From: Moniliella sp. 'wahieum'
Lineage: Eukaryota; Basidiomycota; Moniliellomycetes; Moniliellales; Moniliellaceae
Assembly: GCA_003971905.1 (NCBI GenBank)
Contig: RSEE01000066.1
Location: 62,001-126,000 of the forward strand
Length of the DNA: 64,000 nucleotides
Reading direction: 5' to 3'
Shown here: piece after piece, positions 58,069-64,000 of the stretch
Layout: each line of letters opens with the position of its first letter
How positions within the stretch are numbered: the first letter of the stretch is position 1
Translations under genes and position numbers: made by a program
The notes under the pieces: generated by a model
Told to the model about the DNA's origin: nothing
Seen by the model: only the letters and a program-made list of their open reading frames with translations
Database searches by the model: none

Positions 58069-58892
58069 TAGTACTTAGTACTCGTGCCAGAAAGAGCGCG
58101 TCGCCCCACACGATGTGAAATGTGAAAGCGGCATTTGAAATGTGAAAGATGGCTGCCGAGGGGAATTGCAGCGATGCTCGCCCGCCAGACGATCGCATCA
58201 ACAGGCCACCCATTAGACATCATGCATCATGCATGCGCTGCTGCTGGCCACCATGCAAGGGGCTGCCTTGCACCGCACTCGGTGCGCGCCAGACAAGGCA
58301 GGCCCAGCAGCGCACAGGCCCGCTGTGGGCGGCGCGGCAATTTGCAGCGCCCATGCAATATCCACCGCAGGCCCCGTGGCCCAGTGCTTGGCGGGCTGCT
58401 CAGCCTGATGCGCCTGCTGAGGCGCTGAGGCGCTGAGGCTGGGCGCAGAGCAGTAGACAGCAGCGCCCGCACTGGGCCAGCGCCCCAAACAAACTACCTA
58501 GCCACTCCCGCTCCGGTGTACGACGCCAGTGGGGCCGGTGTTAAGCAGACGCCGGCAGCATGTAACCACGCCTGACCAGCGGCAGCCTGGGTTGCAGCCC
58601 TCCCAAGGTGGACGCGTGGAACGGCCGTCGCCAGATCCCAGATCCGAGCGGTTGAGCAACTGCACGCTGGCCCCCCGACGCGCGTGACGTCACCCGTCAC
58701 CCGTCACCCTCCGCACGCGGGCCGTCGGGCCGTCGGGCCGTTTGCCCCACCGCACCCGGCCAGTGTTGCGGACATACGCCTGGCGCACAGGCCATGCGCC
58801 CGCGCCCACGTGTCTCTTCGGTCCATATAAGCATGCTCCCTGCCGCCTTCCCGCCGCGCCTCTCCCCACCCGCGCTCCTCTACCCCAGCACC
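58069..58892. promoter_or_regulatory. Divergent promoter, EI24 protein / transaldolase
   Basis: 824 bp. On the transaldolase side an E-box CACGTG (58807-58812) lies 11 bp before a TATA-like CATATAAG (58824-58831), about 62 bp before the start codon, with a C-rich leader between. Also CATCATGCATCATGCATG (58218-58235), GACGTCACCCGTCACCC words (58685-58705) and a CGGGCCGTCGGGCCGT repeat (58727-58742). Confidence 0.55.
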
Positions 58893-59942
58893 ATGGCCAC
58901 CGCCCTCGACAGCCTCAAGCAGTACACCACCGTCGTCTCCGACTCGGGCGACTTTGAGAGCATCGCGCAGTACAAGCCTCAGGATGCGACCACCAACCCC
59001 TCGCTGATCTTGGCCGCGGTCAAGCAGGAGAAGTACGCCAACTCATTCAGCCCGCTGTCGATACGCCAAGAGCAAGGTACGCCCCCTCCTCCGTGCTCCC
59101 TGGTGGGGCTCGGTGTGTTCTTTGGGCACACTTTACTGACCGTTGCCCCCCCCCCCCCCCCCCAGGCCAGCACCAAGGAGGAGATCATTGCTCTGGCTCA
59201 GGACCGCCTGCTCGTCGAGTTTGGCCAGGAGATTCTGAAGCTTGTCCCCGGCCGCGTCTCGACCGAGGTGGACGCCAGCCTCTCCTTTGACACGCAGGGC
59301 ACCATCAACAAGGCTCTGCAGATCATCAAGTTGTACGAAGAGAATGGCATTAGCAAGGAGCGTGTGCTGATCAAGATCGCCTCGACCTTTGACGGCATCC
59401 AGGCCGCGCGCATTCTAGAGAAGGAGCACGGCATCCACTGCAACCTGACGCTGCTTTTGGCTTTGGCCAGGCGGTTGCCTGCGCCGAAGCTGGCGTCACC
59501 CTCATCTCCCCTTTGTCGGCCGGATCTGGACTGGTACAAGGCCACGACGGGTAAGGAGTACACGGCTGCCGAGGACCCCGGTGTGGCGTCGGTCAAGAAG
59601 ATCTACACGTACTACAAGCAGCACGGGTACAAGACGGTCGTCATGGGTGCCTCGTTCCGCAACACGGGCGAGATTGAGGAGCTGGCCGGCGTGGACTTCC
59701 TTACGATTGCCCAAGCTGCTCGAGCAGCTCAGAGCTCGACGACGCCCTTGACGCGCAAGCTTTCTCCCGAGCTGGCACAAGCCGCCGAGGCCATCCCCAA
59801 GGTTTCCTTTATTGACGACCGCGCTGCGTTTGAGCTGGCGCTGTTTGAGGACCAGATGGCGTTTGACAAGCTCTACGGCGGCATTCGTGGCTTTGCCAAC
59901 GACACCAAGACGCTGCAGAGCCTGATTGCTGCGGCCATCTAA
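58893..59942 (+). CDS. TAL1: Transaldolase
   Basis: Pentose-phosphate-pathway enzyme that exchanges a dihydroxyacetone unit between sedoheptulose-7-P and glyceraldehyde-3-P. Start MATALDSLKQYTTVVSDSGD at 58893. Intron 59077-59165 (GTACGC ... CTGAC ... 18 C then AG). Seen: QYKPQDATTNPSLILAA, DRLLVEFGQEILKLVPGRVS, VDASLSFDTQGTI, the Schiff-base Lys in KERVLIKIASTFDGIQAA, HGIHCNLTL, DWYKATTGKEYTAAEDPGV, YKTVVMGASFRNTGEIEELA and the C-terminal FDKLYGGIRGFANDTKTLQ. The whole sequence is open, yet three segments read as nonsense where the family is invariant (59042-59061, 59455-59525 and 59705-59735). Reading each one base or two over restores [32 protein letters not shown] and PKLLEQL. The missing bases sum to multiples of three within the second and third segments, so the frame recovers. 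Confidence 0.93.
   Translation: MATALDSLKQYTTVVSDSGDFESIAQYKPQDATTNPSLILAAVKQEKYANSFSPLSIRQEQGTPPPPCSLVGLGVFFGHTLLTVAPPPPPQASTKEEIIALAQDRLLVEFGQEILKLVPGRVSTEVDASLSFDTQGTINKALQIIKLYEENGISKERVLIKIASTFDGIQAARILEKEHGIHCNLTLLLALARRLPAPKLASPSSPLCRPDLDWYKATTGKEYTAAEDPGVASVKKIYTYYKQHGYKTVVMGASFRNTGEIEELAGVDFLTIAQAARAAQSSTTPLTRKLSPELAQAAEAIPKVSFIDDRAAFELALFEDQMAFDKLYGGIRGFANDTKTLQSLIAAAI
59146..59163 (+). repeat. Poly-C run at an intron acceptor
   Basis: Eighteen C residues directly before the AG acceptor of the transaldolase intron: an unusually pure and long pyrimidine tract, and a likely site of length miscalling. Confidence 0.85.
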
Positions 59943-60396
59943 GCCGATTTCCCCCTCCCTGGAGGGTGGACATGGGACACGTATTGCATGAGGGTTATTA
60001 TTCCTACTGTAGAAGTCTTCGTGCACAAGCTCGGGATTGCCTTTCTCTTACTTACGTTCGGCGTGCAAACGAAAGTAGTAGGCGCGCTGAGTATGTGCAT
60101 TGGGTTGGGATCGAGGTGTCAATCACTTCGGGCTGCGTTGAGCATCATCACTGCTTGTTTCAGCCAGGAGGGTAGGTGTGCTGGCTTGGGTTGATGGGTG
60201 CGTGGATTGACATGAGAGCCAACGACCAACACATTAACACGCACAATGTATTTTCACACCCCAATCTACTGGCCAGGACTGAACCTAGTAACCCTGCATC
60301 GGTTTGCTCAAGAGAGGCTATTGCGGACAAAAATGGGAGAGAATCACAACCGAGCAATTGGCCGAACCGGCATGGCCTGCAAGTATTGTTCGTCTA
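59943..60396. other. Convergent 3' region
   Basis: 454 bp between the transaldolase stop and the copper amine oxidase stop. No gene seen. Confidence 0.55.
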
Positions 60397-62597
60397 TTAC
60401 AGCTTGCTCTTGCAGCACGTGTCGCTTTGGTTGTGGAGCACGCTCTTGTTGTCGGATTGCCGCGAGGGGGGCACATCGAGGGAGGGGTTGTAGTTGAAAA
60501 AGTTGATGGGTTTGAGGGCCATGCAGACCGTCTCGACGGGCATGACGGGGAAAGCTGGGAGCGAGTCAGGATCCAGAAAAGATCGTTGGGGAACCGAACA
60601 AACAAAAGGAGATTCAACGTACTCTTCTACTCGCGGATTGTGGGTAAAGGTAAAGGTGTGCCAAACAACGGGATCCTTGTCGGCCACCGCTTCGTTCCGC
60701 CCGGCCCACGACTTGATCCCTTCGCCACCACGCGACTGGTTGGTCCACTGGCCAGCGGGGAAGAGCTCGTGGTCCTTGTACTTGGTCACCCAAATGGGAT
60801 GGTGGGCAAAGTCACACCGGCGGCCATGCCACGAGTCTTATGCGCCAGCAGCCCTTGGCTGACAATCGGGATCAGTTGTACCCCACAGGCCCTTGGAGAC
60901 CGGGTTGAGGATCTTGGGATTGACAATCTTGAACGTCCGCGCCCGCTCTGGTGCGTTTTCTTCCGTGCCCGTCACTTCAATGTCGCGCGTCTGGGTCACA
61001 AAGCCAATCCCATGTGGGTTGGCCTCCTTGTCGGCCGCCGTGTCGTAGGGCAGAGGCACACTGTCCTGTACCTGCACCGTGTTGCCATCGCCGTCAATCA
61101 TAGGGTCAATGCGAAGGGAAAAGATGTGCGCGTGACTCGGTGCCAAAACGCCGTCGCCCACGCGTGTGCCCCACGCACAAGGCTCGTCGCTCTTGGGGTC
61201 AATCGGCACGGTGGAAAGGATGCCGGTCGCACGCGTCTCAATCTCAATCTCACCACTTTGGTCAAACTTGACGCCAAACAGGTACTCGTAGTTGGATACC
61301 GTCAGGGTCTGCTGAAGAAGCAGCTGACGCTTGCGCACCACCCACCCACGTCCGGTCCGATGATTGGTGTGTTTCCACTGGATGCCCGAATCGATTTCGT
61401 GCATGCAGATCGCGTTGGGCTTGGGGTTGGCCTGGCCATTGCGCAGAAGCGTGTGGCCGTCAAAGTAGTGGATTAACCCGAGACAGTCGCACCCAAGGGC
61501 AAGATTGTTGGCCGACTGCCCGGCCCCCACATCGCCCAGGTCAAACGCTGCCTTGCGGTGAGTGGGGGAATAAGGAGAAGCGTACGGTACAAACATCTCT
61601 GCCAGGCTCACTGAGGGAAAGAAGAATGAAAGGCGAATGAATCACTAGTTAGTACACACACCAACTCATACCCCACAGCATGTGGCACAATTCACTCACA
61701 GCGGTAAAACGTCTCCCGACCATCAAAGGTCATGTCGTGGAGAGTGAGCCCCTCGCGGTAATTGAACCCGACGCGGAAGCGCCACTTTTCCCATTCGACC
61801 ATCTGGCCTTGGACCTTGAACGACGCGCCCTCGGGCTGAATCACTTGCAACGGCTTGAGCGTCTCGCGCGTCTTGATCCCCATCAACTCGTGCGCATACT
61901 CGGGCTCGATCGGGTGCCGGTGGTAATTGGATGTCTTTGCTGGTTTCCGGATGGACACCGAGGGGAATGTGGTGCACATCCAACACCTTCATCTCGGTCA
62001 TATCCGCAATCACCATAAAGTCAAGCGGGAAGGAATAATGGCTCGAGTCGGGCGCATCGGCATGCTTGGGGTTCTTTTGGTAAAAAAACACTTGGACCAG
62101 ACGCCGGTCCTCGGTCGCATTGTCCCGTCCATAGATCCATGTGTCCATCACCACCGACTTGGCCGGTAGGCCGAGGCGCTCCAGTTCCTTGGTAACCATC
62201 GGGTCCTTGATACACAGCGCGGCCATGTCGTCCATCTCCATGCGGTCGGCCGGCGCATGGTGATGGCGTGGCTGCTCGGTGCACGCAACAACCTTGCCGT
62301 TCGTCACATCCACCACCGCATCAAACAGACGCGGGGAAGCGGTAGAGGAACATGACGTAGATCTCGCGCGGCAAGTTGGAAGGAGTTGCTGCTGGGCAGC
62401 CAGGTCGCCTTTGCGCTCGGCGCGGAGAAACGGGAGGAGGAAGGCCTTGGGGGGCTCGTGCAGACCGCCGTTCTTGAAGTGGAGCTCGACGCCACTGCCG
62501 CAGTAGGCGCGCAGGAGATCGGCGGCCTTGGTCAGCTCGGCGGCCGAGGCCGGGTCGAGCGGGTGAGGGCGCGTGCCAGAGCAGGAGCGGAGGACAT
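60397..62597 (-). CDS. Copper amine oxidase (TPQ-dependent)
   Basis: Peroxisomal or secreted amine oxidase that oxidises primary amines to aldehydes with H2O2 and ammonia. Start at 62597 (MSSAPALARALTR), about 60 bp below a TATAAAA. N-terminal domains: LFDAVVDVTNGKVVACTE, DDMAALCIKDPMVTKELERL, SVVMDTWIYGRDNATEDRRL. Intron 61611-61699 joins GRETFYR to LSLAEMFVPYASPYSPTHRK. Catalytic domain: AFDLGDVGAGQSANNLALGC with DCLGLIHYFDG (base Asp), the cofactor motif TVSNYEYLF (TPQ Tyr codon 61288-61290), HAHIFSLRIDPMIDG and, after a frame change near 60870, KYKDHELFPAGQWTNQSRGG and VVWHTFTFTHNPRVE. A second intron (60555-60622) joins PRVE to DFPVMPVE; NFFNYNPSLDVPPS ends the conserved part, and the stop is at 60397. 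Frame changes also near 62570, 62370 and 61950. All key residues are present. Confidence 0.92.
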
Positions 62598-63772
62598 GGC
62601 GGCGGGCAGGGGGGCGATGGAGGCAGACAGCGGAGGGAGACAGAGGGCGGGGGTGTTTTATACCCCCACGCCCGCCTGGCCTGGCAAGGCTCCCGCCGGC
62701 TGCGGGGGGGGCTGGTGTGGAGCGGCAGGGTTAGACCAGGCAAGAGCCATGTGCAGCAGCCATGCAAACTGGCGCTGCCTACTCTCCCCCTGCGGCCGAT
62801 GGAAGAACGCAAGGATCATCGATCGATGACGCCGGGGCACTGGCCCACTTCTTCCCCAGACACGGCCCTCGGGGCTCTGGCTGGCTCACCGCAGCCAGCT
62901 ACACTGGCCGTGTGCCTGAGTCCAGCGCAGGTGTCGCGTCGCATATCAGCACGCACACCCTGACGCCTGGCCCGCAGAGCCACCCAGGACCCACTGCCCA
63001 ATGCACCAGTCGCTGTGCTCCCACCGTCCAGGCTTGATCCCGTGGCTGGCATCGTTGTTTTCAAGTGTGCGAGAGGAAGCCGCGTCACCGGCGCTGCCTC
63101 CCCCCTTCGTCTCCTTGCGACATCTCTCCATTGCCGCTGTCGATCGCACCGAACCAAGGAAGGGCCCGCGTGCGGTGTGCTTCACACTCCAACTTCTGTT
63201 TCCTCCTTATCAATCGTTTTGCCCCTCGCTCTCGTGGGACCAAAAAGCGACGCCCCCTATAGTGGTGAGTGACGTGGTCGACACAGTCAAGCGTCAGGAA
63301 GACGACCTTGGCACCCACCCCACTTCCTCCACGGTCGAGACTCCTACGCAACCGCAATATAGCCGCGAGAACAATAAGCAGTCCTATACCCAAACCATCT
63401 CTAATCACGCGAATCACGCGTGGCCGACTAGATATCGATAAGAGCAGCGTGTATGTTGTGTTGAAGCCCAGAGCCGTGCACAGTGCGCACTGCCCCTGTG
63501 CCTGGGATGTCCGCCGTCGGTGCAACAGAGCGTGTCGGCCAAGTGGTTTGGCTTGGGTGCATGTGGGGCTCTGTTGGAGAACCGCGTAGAATACCGCTGG
63601 GACCAAATCATCTTCGACACCCTTTCCACCCGTCCTGCCTTCTTGACTCGTAGCCGCCACCCACTTCCGCACAGCACGGCCCAGTTTCCTCCCACGAACA
63701 ACTCAAAAACGCGACTGCTCTCTCACTTTTCTGCCACATCTGTCCTCCTCACCGGCTCACCACCACACGATC
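62598..63772. other. Divergent intergenic region
   Basis: 1.2 kb between copper amine oxidase (minus) and the gene starting at 63773 (plus). GGATCATCGATCGATGACG at 62813-62831. A minus frame at 63085-63672 is open but has no family resemblance. Confidence 0.45.
62656..62662 (-). promoter_or_regulatory. TATA box of copper amine oxidase
   Basis: TATAAAA on the minus strand, about 60 bp upstream of the start codon at 62597, flanked by GGGG/CCCC. Confidence 0.6.
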
Positions 63773-64000
63773 ATGTCTGCCAAGGTCAAATCGCTCCTCG
63801 TCACCATCTCTCCCCGTCTTTCGGATGCGCTTTTGGCCAAGCTGGGCAAGGCTGCTGAGCAGGTTCATGTTACCCCGTAAAAGAGAGCGCCGAGCCCTCT
63901 GCCGACGTGCTCAAAAGCGTCGACGCCATCTTCTGCACTGTCCACGGCCTACCGCCCTACATTACCGACCTTGGCAAGCAATGCCCGCACCTGCGCCTCA
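63773..64000 (+). CDS. Probable 2-hydroxyacid dehydrogenase-like protein, N-terminus (cut by window edge)
   Basis: Start MSAKVKSLLVTISPRLSDAL at 63773, after a pyrimidine-rich leader. Then LLAKLGKAAEQVHVTP, a frame change near 63880, and KESAEPSADVLKSVDAIFCT followed by YITDLGKQCPHLRL to the window end. The pattern of beta-strand, helix, a Val-Asp-Ala-Ile strand and a helix ending in Pro-x-Leu-Arg resembles the catalytic-domain start of D-2-hydroxyacid dehydrogenases, where this part precedes the NAD-binding fold. The decisive motifs lie outside the window, so the call is tentative. Confidence 0.4.

Overview
The window is nuclear DNA of a filamentous or yeast-like fungus. The genes are fungal-type and GC-rich. 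They carry short spliceosomal introns of about 54-110 bp with GTANGT or GTGNGT donors, CTNAC branch points and YAG acceptors. Recognisable families include an OSH4/KES1 oxysterol-binding protein, TMA46, an OCA/SIW14-type phosphatase, an external alternative NADH dehydrogenase, an EI24/RRT8-like membrane protein and a copper amine oxidase. A basidiomycete or an early-diverging fungus seems likely, but the sequence alone does not settle the phylum. No rRNA, tRNA, CRISPR array or bacterial operon was seen.

Layout. 0.7-2 kb: an APH-fold kinase-like gene. 2-6.6 kb: gene-poor DNA holding a double-hairpin repeat and the 3' end of a LINE. 6.6-22.6 kb: a dense block of OSH4, DUF89 phosphatase, OCA-like phosphatase, TMA46, a Ser/Pro-rich RRPS-repeat protein, a PRELI/MSF1 lipid-transfer protein and an unknown gene. 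22.6-32.5 kb: mostly degenerate intergenic repeat DNA, with one unknown multi-exon gene and an NDE-type NADH dehydrogenase. 32.5-40.4 kb: BCAS3-like WD protein, HDHD5-like HAD phosphatase and succinyl-CoA:3-ketoacid CoA transferase, all on the minus strand. 40.4-47.3 kb: a repeat-rich island with a LINE relic, a minisatellite, two more double-hairpin elements and an unrecognised multi-exon gene. 47.3-62.6 kb: CRAL-TRIO/RhoGAP protein, a histidine phosphatase joined to thymidylate synthase, EI24 protein, transaldolase and copper amine oxidase. The right edge cuts a probable 2-hydroxyacid dehydrogenase.

Two points stand out. First, a sedoheptulose-bisphosphatase-like histidine phosphatase (SHB17 type) runs in one open frame into thymidylate synthase, and transaldolase lies 3 kb away. 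This would couple ribose production with dTMP synthesis. Second, nearly every conserved gene shows single-base frame changes. In transaldolase these fit missing bases, mostly in short homopolymer runs, so base-calling deletions are a better explanation than wholesale gene decay. Gene ends and lengths given here should be read with that in mind.

The intergenic DNA also has its own character: a three-copy element made of two adjacent GC hairpins, a recurring TTGAATATTGAA palindrome near gene starts, and many degenerate 6-7 bp tandem words.
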